From assembly GCF_017829975.1 (NCBI RefSeq), contig NZ_JAEEGA010000003.1, forward strand, positions 248,001 to 312,000: a DNA stretch of 64,000 bases, in the 5' to 3' direction. The DNA is from Vagococcus allomyrinae. GTDB taxonomy: Bacteria > Bacillota > Bacilli > Lactobacillales > Vagococcaceae. Below are positions 48,148-56,523 of this stretch, in pieces; within the stretch, counting starts at the first letter, position 1; each line of letters starts with the position of its first letter. The position numbers and the translations under genes are program-made. The notes under the pieces were generated by a model, which searched no databases, was not told the origin of the DNA, and saw only the letters and a program-made list of their open reading frames with translations.

Positions 48148-49047
48148 ATGGACATCAAACAATTAAGATATTTCACCGCCATTGTTGAGCATAACTATAA
48201 TTTGAGCCATGCTGCGACAATGCTCTATATCTCGCAACCAACTTTAAGTATGATGATCAATGACTTTGAAAAAAAAGAAGGCGTCAAACTTTTTAAGCGA
48301 GAGCGCAGTCGGATCACGGGCTTAACTTATATTGGTGAACGCTACTATGAAGATGCCCTCAAAGTTTTAACTGTTTATCATGACATGATCAGCAACCTTC
48401 ACAACAACCACACTGACAACGAAGGCACGATTACCATCGGGATTCCCCCTCTTGTATTGTCCGTTGTTTTTTCAACGATCATGCCTACCTTGATTCTTGA
48501 GAATCCTAATATGACCATTGACGTTAAAGAGCTGGGAGCCTATCAATTAAAGGATGAACTTTTGCTTGGCAATGTGGACTTAGCCGTTCTCTTAGCACCT
48601 GCTGGTTTTAACAGTCAACTTGTGGAGACGTATGAAATTCAACATTCTGAACTAGCCGCTTTCTTTTCTGATAAACATGACTTGGCGCAAAAAAAGAACA
48701 TCACGTGGCAAGATTTAAATAATAGACACCTTGCCCTATTCGATGACTCTTTTATGATTAATCACTTCTTAACAGCAGCCTTTGGAAGGCATCAGGTCCA
48801 TCCCAATATCCTACTGACATCTGGCTCTTGGGACTATATGCTGAACGCCGCCCGCATCAATAAAGAGGTAGCCACTATTTTACCAAAACCAATTCAAGAC
48901 TTGTATCAAATTGAAGGTGTCACCTGTCGGCCAATTGAACAACCCGTTATTTGGACAGTTATTTTAGCACGCTTAAAAAAATCGACCTACTCCCATCCAG
49001 AATCCTTTATTTTGGACTCACTGCTAAACGCCGTTAATCACAAGTAG
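48148..49047 (+). CDS. LysR family regulator divergent to the hydroxybutyrate operon
   Basis: 299 residues. HTH at about 1-60 (SQPTLSMMINDFEKKEG) and effector domain. It starts at ATG 48148 behind AAAGGAGC. The intergenic gap of about 220 bases to the operon has a 12-base palindrome. LysR genes commonly control their divergent neighbour, so it is the likely activator of the hydroxybutyrate/acetoacetate genes. It is not close to the methionine-region LysR pair in motif content. Confidence 0.85.
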   Translation: MDIKQLRYFTAIVEHNYNLSHAATMLYISQPTLSMMINDFEKKEGVKLFKRERSRITGLTYIGERYYEDALKVLTVYHDMISNLHNNHTDNEGTITIGIPPLVLSVVFSTIMPTLILENPNMTIDVKELGAYQLKDELLLGNVDLAVLLAPAGFNSQLVETYEIQHSELAAFFSDKHDLAQKKNITWQDLNNRHLALFDDSFMINHFLTAAFGRHQVHPNILLTSGSWDYMLNAARINKEVATILPKPIQDLYQIEGVTCRPIEQPVIWTVILARLKKSTYSHPESFILDSLLNAVNHK

Positions 49048-49062
49048 CCACTGTCTGGATGC

Positions 49063-49106
49063 TAACACAAAAACACGTCTCAAATTGAGACGTGTTTTTG
49101 TGTTAC
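49063..49106. terminator. Bidirectional terminator
   Basis: AACACAAAAACACGTCTCAA pairs with TTGAGACGTGTTTTTGTGTT around one base, between convergent genes. Confidence 0.85.
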
Positions 49107-49117
49107 CTTTTGATATG

Positions 49118-50197
49118 CTATTTTACAGCCTCAACAATCGCTTTAACATAACCGGTAGTATCGCTGAAAGTCGCACCTGTTACGACATCAACCATGTCTT
49201 CATTCGCGGTTAAATCTTCATCAATTTCTGCGACTGTTTTACCTGTGACATAGTCAAGAATCGCATTCATTGACTCTGCGTATTCTTGAGTCGCCTTGCC
49301 TTTTTCAGCCATCATCTTGCTATAAGCGCCATTATTCGTCATCTTAGAAATTAAAATCGTTCCCTCTTTGAAATTCTCGCCAAAGCCACCATCTGAATTC
49401 GGTACCCCTTCCACATCGCCTTTATCCAGGAATTGGAACTCATCTACGTAAGCAGCCCCAATTTTATCGTCTATTTTGGCTACGCTAATAACCGCAAAGG
49501 ATTTATCCCCATGTGGCGCGGCATACGTATGAGTTAACTTAATATCTCCATCAGTCGCTTCTATTCCTGCAAGGCCAAAACCATTTTTAGCAGTATCAAT
49601 TACCGCCTCTAAATAGCCGTTAGCATCTGCAAACGTCGCACCTGTTACCACATCTGTAATTGTCTCATTATCCGCTAATTCTTTTTCCAATTCAGTAATC
49701 GTTTTACCTGCTGCAAACTCCATTAAAGCAGTCATTGATTCAGAATACTTTTTCGTCGCCTTGCCTTTTTCAGCCATCATTTTACTGTAAGCATCGTCGT
49801 TCTCCAATTTAGATGCTAATACCAAATCTGCTGGATAATTTTCTCCAAAACCACCATCCGAGCTAGGAACACCTTTAAAATCCGCTTTGGCAACATATTG
49901 AAACTCATCTGTTGCAGCTGCTAAAATTTTATCGCCATCCATTACAACTGTCGTCACGCCAAAAGATTTATCACCATGAGGCGCGGTATATAATTGACGA
50001 ATCGCTAATGTGCCTGCCGGTACTTCTAGTGCCACTGACTCAGAAGCGCCGGATGCTGCTTCACTTGATGATTCTTTAGTCGTCTCCTCTGTTTTTTCAC
50101 TAGTAGATGAAGCGGTTCCTTTTTTATCATCAGCTTTACATCCTGCCACTAGCAATACTGCCGCTACTACAATTACACCTAATTTTAACTTCTTCAT
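49118..50197 (-). CDS. Lipoprotein with two FMN-binding (flavinylation) repeats
   Basis: 359 residues. Lipoprotein signal with lipobox VAGC (Cys20), a Ser/Thr/Glu linker (about 21-60), then two homologous domains (about 62-205 and 218-359). Each ends in DVVTGAT (182-188 and 337-343), the covalent-FMN motif recognised by ApbE; Thr188 and Thr343 are the predicted sites. Paired repeats include YTAPHGDKSFG and HTYAAPHGDKSFA. This is the PplA-like design of extracellular electron-transfer lipoproteins. No eet, ndh or apbE genes lie beside it. Confidence 0.85.
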   Translation of the reverse strand: MKKLKLGVIVVAAVLLVAGCKADDKKGTASSTSEKTEETTKESSSEAASGASESVALEVPAGTLAIRQLYTAPHGDKSFGVTTVVMDGDKILAAATDEFQYVAKADFKGVPSSDGGFGENYPADLVLASKLENDDAYSKMMAEKGKATKKYSESMTALMEFAAGKTITELEKELADNETITDVVTGATFADANGYLEAVIDTAKNGFGLAGIEATDGDIKLTHTYAAPHGDKSFAVISVAKIDDKIGAAYVDEFQFLDKGDVEGVPNSDGGFGENFKEGTILISKMTNNGAYSKMMAEKGKATQEYAESMNAILDYVTGKTVAEIDEDLTANEDMVDVVTGATFSDTTGYVKAIVEAVK

Positions 50198-50744
50198 ATT
50201 GTTCCCCCTATTTATATTTAGTATCTATATTATAACACACTTGATCTGTTTTTCACAATCTAATATTGTTATAAAGTAGCTTTTTTAAGCCTTTTCAAAT
50301 CAAGCCAATCAAGTCAAACTTTTATTTTAGATATTTTATTCACAAATCGTTAAATAACAATCGATTTTTTATGGGAAATCGACTGTTACGATATTTTTGT
50401 CATTTTTTACAGTCACCTTCCGCCAATCCTCAGTTAGCTTCCAATTACCCCTCTATCTTATTTTCTCTTTCAATCAGCAAAAAAAGTAAACACTGTCAAA
50501 ATTTAAGCCAATCTCGCCATTAATTTGAGTCAGGTTTTTAGGCCAGTAACCGTAGTTTCAGCCAGTCCTCTCTCTAACAAGCCTTTCATTTCTTTTAGCT
50601 TTTGAGAAATGTGCCACTTCAAACTGCCAATCCCGCTTATTCAGCCACAGGCCTCTCTTATAATTGAAATTATCGAACCGATAAGCATGGCACAGACGAC
50701 TGATACTGACCAAGCTTAGAAATTGACCGACAGTTCCCTCTGAA
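50198..50744. other. Intergenic region with an inverted repeat
   Basis: About 550 bases, AT-rich, no supported gene. AACAATCGATTT (50356-50367) and AAATCGACTGTT (50376-50387) form a hairpin with one imperfect pair. Its role is unclear. Confidence 0.45.
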
Positions 50745-51173
50745 TTAGTCTGATATTTTTTTTTGAAACTGATAACTGACTAAATGATATGCCGCTTTTT
50801 CTTGATAAAAACGATGAGCTGCTTTTCGTTGGATTCCTGAAGATAGCGCCATCTCCTGATACCCTTGTTCTTTCGCCCACTTTTCAACAGTAGCCAGTAG
50901 CTGCCCACCAATTCCTTGGCCTCTGACCTTCTCCATTACGACTAATTCAGCGACCCACAGACAATCAGTATAATACAACGTCGGCATGGGCATAACACCA
51001 CAGCAAGCAACATACTGGCCCCCTACTTCCCAAGCGAATAAACGATAGTTGCCTCTTCTGCGACAGTCGGCAACCTTTTCGATAAACTCTTTTAAGCTTA
51101 AACTCTGTCGCAATTCGTTGACTACCTCATATCCCGCGGCTAATTCTTGTTCTGTTGTTAATTCGACTAACAC
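50745..51173 (-). CDS. GNAT family N-acetyltransferase
   Basis: 142 residues with the GNAT core: WVAELVVMEKVRGQGIGGQLLATVEKW (the acetyl-CoA loop is RGQGIGGQ) and the final strand after AAHRFYQEKAAYH. Such proteins acetylate small amines or protein ends. It stands alone, upstream of the FMN lipoprotein and downstream of the chitinase. Target unknown. It starts at ATG with a weak site. Confidence 0.8.
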   Translation of the reverse strand: MLVELTTEQELAAGYEVVNELRQSLSLKEFIEKVADCRRRGNYRLFAWEVGGQYVACCGVMPMPTLYYTDCLWVAELVVMEKVRGQGIGGQLLATVEKWAKEQGYQEMALSSGIQRKAAHRFYQEKAAYHLVSYQFQKKISD

Positions 51174-51226
51174 CTGATCACCTCATTTTTTTTAAACACC
51201 CTCGCTTCTCGATACCCGTATTATAA

Positions 51227-51264
51227 CAAAAAGAGACTGTGAGAACAATCCACACTCTCTTTTG
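51227..51264 (-). terminator. Terminator of the chitinase gene
   Basis: Minus strand AGAGAGTGTG and CACAGTCTCT form a stem with one mismatch, followed by a T-run. Confidence 0.65.
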
Positions 51265-51269
51265 GTTTA

Positions 51270-53516
51270 TTAATGATTCATTGATCGTTTCCGCCAGAAT
51301 AAAGCCACTCCTAATAGCAGTAAGCTGCCACTCAGTAGCCCGACAAAGGAACGGCTTGTTCCTGTCTTAGGTAAGGTTTCGACCTTATTTTTGGGCCCAT
51401 CTTTTTCAATCTGCTTATCTTTTTCCGGGTGAGCCGACGTGGCGTCTGTTGAAGAATCACTTGTTCCATTTTCAACATAAACAAAAATGACATCTTGCTG
51501 ATAATTATGGAAGATCCCGTGACTATTTTCTGGTGCTGCACTTAATTTATGACCTGATATGTCAAGCGGTTTTGCTTCATAGTTGCTTCCAATCTGTCCT
51601 TCGAGAAGCTTACTTTTAGCCAATTCTTTACCACTGGCGTCTTGATAGTGAACCGTCACTCTTCCCAAAGTTTCAACTTCACCAGTTTTAGCATAAATCA
51701 CCTGACTCCCTAGTAAATTGGCAGAGGTCCCCATTCGCTGGCTAAGGGCAATACTTGAAATAGCATTAACATCTGCTACCGCTGCTGAGGTGGCCAATTG
51801 AATCGTTGCTGATTCCCCTGGTGAAAGCGTCTCAAGCCCCCCGACAAATAAGTCGATTTGATTATCGTCCAGTAACTGGCCGGTAGTCTTTCCAGTTACA
51901 ACTGGTTTTGAAAGAACTTCACCACTAGTTGTCACAACCGTTAACACAGGTAATTTGATGGTTTTAGCATTTTGCTCCAACCTTTTTAAAACAGTATCTG
52001 TTTCACTGACGGTTTCTTCGTTTAAAATCGTCAACTGGTAGACTTCTTGTTGGTTGACTGCGGTTGCTTCAATTGTTGCCTTAATCTTTTGAGCTGGGTA
52101 AGCAATCGTTTGTTTTGTTAACTGCTTATCACCAAACAAGCCTTGCTTCATGGCCGTGGTTAATTGATCACGACGTTGACTCCCATCGACAGTCCCTTTG
52201 TCTTGGGATTGCATCCAGACAATCATCCCCCCTAATTGTTTTTCTTTTATGTAATTTGTTTTTGCCTCAATTGAGCGTTCATTTTCAAAGGTGTAAAATT
52301 GTTTCTTTTCCTTACTGTAAAGGTAAGGTGCCTTGGCAACATCGTCCCAGTATTCAGTTAAGTCAGGCACTTGTACTTTTAATTTATCCAAAGAACGAAA
52401 AGCCCAAATCCCACCGTTACGACCGCCATCGCCATTGATCAATGGCTTTTCATTAGCTGCGCCACGACTATTACCGCCATCAGCATCGACGGTTGCCATG
52501 TCAGCTTTTTGAAAGAGACCGGGTAACTCAGAATTGTTTCCTGCTTCAACATTCCCCCAACCACGAGTATAAAAAGCGGCACCGATACTGATCTTATTAG
52601 CGATAGCGCCATTTTTTAACAAGTAATTAACCGTATCGTCAGCACTCCACGCCCAAATGCCATTATCAGGATCGTTGGCTGCCGGATTGGTATAGAGAGC
52701 TGTATGATGATTCGACTGCCCTTCCCAGGCACCGTGAATATCGTAGGTCATCATATTGGCGAAATCGACAATCTCAAAAATCCCCGCTACATCAATCCCT
52801 TGACCTAAGGCCCAACCACCTGCTGGCAAGGCAACCGATAATTCATAGGTCTTTCCTAACTGGCTCCCCTGTTTGTCCAACGCTACTCGAAATTCTTTTA
52901 GCAAGGTGACATAATTGGCTTTGTCTTCAGGTTTCGCATGAGGGGTTCCCTCGTCTTTGGCACTGTCGACTAAATCTCCCTCGCGAGGCATGTTGGGATA
53001 TTCCCAATCAATGTCCACAAAGTCCATATTCGTATACTTAATAAATTTTAGCACATTATCAATCAGTACTTTTCGTGTCTGCTGATTTTCTGCTAATTGA
53101 CTAAAATCACCCGACTTAGTCCAACCACCTAAAGAAATGCCGACATTCAAGTTAGGATTTCTAGCTTTTAAATCTTCTAGACCATTTAATATTCCTGCAT
53201 AAGCCTTCCCTTCAGCCAATTCACCATTACCGATACTGGAATTAACGGCAGCAAATTCATCTGTGAATGCCAAATTTCCTTTTTCATCAAAATCTAAAAA
53301 GGCAAAATTTAAATGCGTCAACTGATCTGCTGGGATATCCTTTGGCATAAAGTTGCCTTCACTATCTTCAATTGACCAATCACCGTAGTACATAATACTG
53401 CGATAAGTCTCCTGACTTGCAGCTTCCCCGCCAGTAGCTCCTAAACCTACCAGCAAAATAGCACTCAAGCAAATTATAAACGCCCCAAAACTGAACCTAA
53501 CTATTTTCTTTTTCAC
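51270..53516 (-). CDS. Cell-wall-anchored GH18 chitinase
   Basis: 748 residues. Signal peptide about 1-34, GH18 domain about 38-430 with the catalytic DxxDxDxE motif MDFVDIDWEYP (Asp165, Asp168, Asp170, Glu172), a linker/carbohydrate-binding region (480-610), a MucBP-like domain (615-690), and LPKTG at 715-719 with helix and basic tail for sortase. It cleaves chitin or GlcNAc-containing glycans at the surface. It shares the MucBP-LPXTG end with the glycosidase at 39721. An AT-rich promoter region lies upstream. Confidence 0.9.
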   Translation of the reverse strand: MKKKIVRFSFGAFIICLSAILLVGLGATGGEAASQETYRSIMYYGDWSIEDSEGNFMPKDIPADQLTHLNFAFLDFDEKGNLAFTDEFAAVNSSIGNGELAEGKAYAGILNGLEDLKARNPNLNVGISLGGWTKSGDFSQLAENQQTRKVLIDNVLKFIKYTNMDFVDIDWEYPNMPREGDLVDSAKDEGTPHAKPEDKANYVTLLKEFRVALDKQGSQLGKTYELSVALPAGGWALGQGIDVAGIFEIVDFANMMTYDIHGAWEGQSNHHTALYTNPAANDPDNGIWAWSADDTVNYLLKNGAIANKISIGAAFYTRGWGNVEAGNNSELPGLFQKADMATVDADGGNSRGAANEKPLINGDGGRNGGIWAFRSLDKLKVQVPDLTEYWDDVAKAPYLYSKEKKQFYTFENERSIEAKTNYIKEKQLGGMIVWMQSQDKGTVDGSQRRDQLTTAMKQGLFGDKQLTKQTIAYPAQKIKATIEATAVNQQEVYQLTILNEETVSETDTVLKRLEQNAKTIKLPVLTVVTTSGEVLSKPVVTGKTTGQLLDDNQIDLFVGGLETLSPGESATIQLATSAAVADVNAISSIALSQRMGTSANLLGSQVIYAKTGEVETLGRVTVHYQDASGKELAKSKLLEGQIGSNYEAKPLDISGHKLSAAPENSHGIFHNYQQDVIFVYVENGTSDSSTDATSAHPEKDKQIEKDGPKNKVETLPKTGTSRSFVGLLSGSLLLLGVALFWRKRSMNH

Positions 53517-53625
53517 TATTCATCCACCTTTTCATTCATTTAACAAATGTTGTAAAACGCATTCATTATATTGTTATGATATCATATTTTCACTAATAAC
53601 AACAGATTTTTCAACCTAAAATCAA

Positions 53626-53670
53626 TAAAACGGCAAGCAAACTAAAAGATCTCGGCTTACTTACCGTTTA
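53626..53670 (-). terminator. Terminator of the serpin gene
   Basis: Minus strand AAACGGTAAGTAAGC and GTTTGCTTGCCGTTT pair with wobbles, followed by a short T-run. Confidence 0.7.
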
Positions 53671-53672
53671 AA

Positions 53673-54917
53673 CTATTCCTCGATTGTCGGATTCCTAATG
53701 ACTCCCATAAACAAGGGTAGCCCATCTTCCCCTTGAATAATAAAAATAAAGGGACGATCAAGCGTAAAATCAAGGCGTTCCGCTTCTTGCGGCATAGCTG
53801 CTGATGCGTCTCCCCCTAATGAAGTGACACTTTCAACCTTGACGTTGTTTTCATTCAATTCCAATTGATTGGTCTGTTTAAAAGAAGCGATGAATAAAGG
53901 CAAATCGCTCTTAATCAATTGGTTCAAATCAGCTTGTTCAGGATCAAAAATACTTGTCAGCCCCAGTCGCTGCATCACCGTTACTAAATCAAGATCATTG
54001 GTCAATTTAAACTTAGGAATCGCAAAATTAACATCTGCCCGCTCCTGTTCGTCGATCTCAATCAACTCATGAAGACTTTCTGGCGTTGCAATTAATTGAT
54101 TAACCGATATTCCTGCATCTGGCAGTATAAACAGCAGCCGATGATTTTTTTCCAATGTCAGAGAACTGGCTGTATAACAATTACCTTGAAAGTACTGATG
54201 ATTCTTTTGTTCTTGTTGCATAAAATCAGTTGCCACTTTTTGATCATCAGCATAAAAGAATTGTTCCACTGTCTGAGACGTCTCAAAGGTCTCAAGCCAA
54301 GCTAAATTCAAGCGTACGGTATTGACTAACATCAAACGCGTTTCTTGATTGACCATACTTTTATCAAATAAATCGGCCCCCAATTGTTGCTTTACCCAAC
54401 TGGCAATTTTTTCAGCAGCTTTTTTAGGATTTTTAGCGAAAGGTACCGCCTCAACGCTTGCTGAATAAGGTCCCTTAACCACTTGCTCAAAGGATGAAGT
54501 CAACTGTTGTTGCTGATCCAACCAAAGAGAATTAGCCACGCTAGCAACTGCTTTGTCCTGATAAGCCGTTAATAATGCCTGATTAAAAGTCCTCGAGGAC
54601 GGGTAACGTTCTGCATCCGTCTGTAAAACGTTGTAGATAGCTTGTCTGCTCTGTCCGACTGTCCCTTCACTTAACAGGCTTAACAATTGATAAGGTCCGA
54701 CTGGACCATATAATTGATTACCTTCTTCTTGTAAGATAAGGCTGCCACTGGCAGCAGCAAACTGGTTAAAACTTTCAGCACCTGCAATACTTGATAAAGC
54801 CACTTCAGTGGATGATTGCAGTGGTTCGACCACCGGCTCATCCACATCAGGCTCACCACAACTCAGCAGTAATAACAAGCTGACACTTAAGCCCAGCACT
54901 ATTCCTATTTTTTTCAT
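53673..54917 (-). CDS. Serpin family protein, predicted lipoprotein
   Basis: 414 residues. The amino end LLLLLSC (Cys20) is a lipobox, so it is probably anchored outside the membrane. The serpin fold is supported by length and by NSLWLDQ, FVNTVRLN-like (LVNTVRLNLAW) and the C-terminal DRPFIFIIQGEDGLPLFMGVIRNP. The reactive-loop hinge (NENNVKVESVTSLGGDASA) is not the small-residue type EEGTEAAAA seen in inhibitors, so inhibition by loop insertion is uncertain. A serine-protease inhibitor or a related non-inhibitory role. Confidence 0.85.
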   Translation of the reverse strand: MKKIGIVLGLSVSLLLLLSCGEPDVDEPVVEPLQSSTEVALSSIAGAESFNQFAAASGSLILQEEGNQLYGPVGPYQLLSLLSEGTVGQSRQAIYNVLQTDAERYPSSRTFNQALLTAYQDKAVASVANSLWLDQQQQLTSSFEQVVKGPYSASVEAVPFAKNPKKAAEKIASWVKQQLGADLFDKSMVNQETRLMLVNTVRLNLAWLETFETSQTVEQFFYADDQKVATDFMQQEQKNHQYFQGNCYTASSLTLEKNHRLLFILPDAGISVNQLIATPESLHELIEIDEQERADVNFAIPKFKLTNDLDLVTVMQRLGLTSIFDPEQADLNQLIKSDLPLFIASFKQTNQLELNENNVKVESVTSLGGDASAAMPQEAERLDFTLDRPFIFIIQGEDGLPLFMGVIRNPTIEE

Positions 54918-55088
54918 ATTAACCTCCTTTAATCAACACGTTTTGATACGATGATAATCAACTTTAGCGATTGCTTACCTCCTCAACTTGTTAGACGTAT
55001 CCAACGAGCAAAAGGTTGAAATTTAGTTATCACTGCCTTTTAAGGAGTTCCCCATTGCACCTCGCCTTTACTCTAACTATAGACAAAC

Positions 55089-55120
55089 AAAAAAACCCCA
55101 AAACAGTTGCTTTCGGGGTC
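55089..55120 (-). terminator. Terminator of rpsP-khpA
   Basis: Minus strand ACCCCGAAA pairs with TTTTGGGGT (one wobble), followed by seven Ts. Confidence 0.85.
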
Positions 55121-55132
55121 ATTACGTTTATT

Positions 55133-55378
55133 TTAATTTCCGTCTAATATATTCAAGCGAACTTTCTTAGGTCCATCTAAGCGGACACTGTAAACAATCG
55201 TTCGAATGGCTTTCGCAACTCGCCCTTGTTTACCGATAATCCGCCCAATATCTTCGGGATCAACAGATAAGTTATACTCAAAGAAATCTTCCGACTCTTC
55301 AACTTCCAACTTAATCTGTTCAGGATGACTGACTAACGGACGCACAATTGTCAAAACTAACTCTTTTACATCTGTCAA
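55133..55378 (-). CDS. khpA: KH-domain RNA-binding protein KhpA
   Basis: 81 residues, the complete small KH protein (YlqC). The KH loop is GRIIGKQGR (about 47-55). KhpA works with KhpB in cell-division and RNA regulation in streptococci and enterococci. It lies 13 bases after rpsP, the usual partner, and ends at a strong terminator. Confidence 0.93.
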   Translation of the reverse strand: MTDVKELVLTIVRPLVSHPEQIKLEVEESEDFFEYNLSVDPEDIGRIIGKQGRVAKAIRTIVYSVRLDGPKKVRLNILDGN

Positions 55379-55391
55379 TTTTCAGCCCTCC

Positions 55392-55667
55392 TTATTTTTT
55401 AACGTATTTAGCTTCGTGATGTTTTTTCATAACGCCTTCACCAGAAAGGATGTTACGTACTGTATCTGAAGGTTGTGCACCTTTTGATAACCAGTCCAAC
55501 ACTAAATCTTCTTTTAATACTACTTCCGCAGGATCTTTCAAAGGATTGTAAGTTCCAACAGTTTCGATGAAACGTCCATCACGAGGAGAACGAGAATCTG
55601 CAACTACGATACGGTAAAAAGGGTTTTTCTTAGAACCCATACGTTTTAAACGAATTTTAACTGACAT
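55392..55667 (-). CDS. rpsP: 30S ribosomal protein S16
   Basis: 91 residues from ATG 55667 ([14 protein letters not shown]), behind ATGGAGGTGG. Includes [17 protein letters not shown] and YNPL. S16 binds 16S rRNA in the body of the small subunit. First gene of the rpsP-khpA unit. Confidence 0.97.
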   Translation of the reverse strand: MSVKIRLKRMGSKKNPFYRIVVADSRSPRDGRFIETVGTYNPLKDPAEVVLKEDLVLDWLSKGAQPSDTVRNILSGEGVMKKHHEAKYVKK

Positions 55668-55703
55668 GTATATTTCCACCTCCATTAACTTATTACAAAT
55701 GTT

Positions 55704-55732
55704 AGTTTACCAGTTTTCAAAAGAGATGTAAA
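55704..55732 (-). promoter_or_regulatory. Promoter of rpsP-khpA
   Basis: Minus strand TTTACA, 17 bases, TAAACT, about 40 bases before the start. Confidence 0.75.
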
Positions 55733-55822
55733 GTGTTTTTTCTTTACAGCTGCAATTTTCTTTCATTTCTCGCAATTTATCAGTAGTTCCCCCCTATTCA
55801 CCAAAACAAATCCCAGCAGATC

Positions 55823-56347
55823 TTATGAATTACTTTTGGGAACCATTCCAACAACCACTTGCTCAATGGCCTTGGCCGCCTCTAGTGGTGTCAGATCGGA
55901 AACGTTTACTTTTATAGTGTTTAGCTCCTTGTAGTTTGCTATTCTAGCCAAACTGTTGGGAATGCTATCTGGCTGACGCCGATGGTGCTCAATATCTTTT
56001 TGAAGACGCTGTATCAGCTGTTCTTCCTGACAAACCAATGAAATAGTGACCAGTTGTTCCTTTGTCACCTTTAATTTGGCTTCAAGAGCATCAAGAATAT
56101 CCTGACTGTCCATCACCCAACAGCAGATAACATACTCAAAACTAGGACAGCTGCTAAAGTTGTTTAATAAATAGCTAATATTATCGATAACTAGCTGTTT
56201 GGTTAAGTCATTCACTTGAAACGGTGACATATCCCAACACTAATCCCCATCTAAAAACACACTATTAGGCAACAGATGTTTTAGCTCTTGGCTAATTGTC
56301 GTCTTCCCTATTCCCATAGTCCCTCCGATTAGAATAAGCTTTTTCAC
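55823..56347 (-). pseudogene. P-loop nucleoside/nucleotide kinase, broken by an amber codon
   Basis: Reading from GTG 56347, the frame gives a Walker A GGTMGIGKTT, then LDGD followed by TAG (complement at 56240-56242) and CWDMSPFQVNDL, and continues to 55823 without a shift. One TGG-to-TAG change would explain the stop. Intact relatives keep a Trp there (DGDWCWDM). The full product would be 174 residues. Only a product starting at 56230 or a suppressed one could be made now. A sequencing error is possible. Confidence 0.8.
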
Positions 56348-56454
56348 AATGCCGCCTCCTTAAGTTAAGTTCTATCTAACAGTATACTGAATAAACTGAG
56401 AATTAACCAGACGATAACGAGGATCACTGAGCTCTTGTCTCAAAGATTTTTTCC

Positions 56455-56498
56455 GTCAAAAAACAACCTGTAACTAGAACTCTACAGGTTGTTTTTTT
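56455..56498. terminator. Terminator of adhE
   Basis: AACAACCTGTA pairs with TACAGGTTGTT around a 10-base loop, with T-runs on both sides. Confidence 0.8.
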
Positions 56499-56523
56499 GG
56501 AGCCCTAGAACAAAATCACTGCT

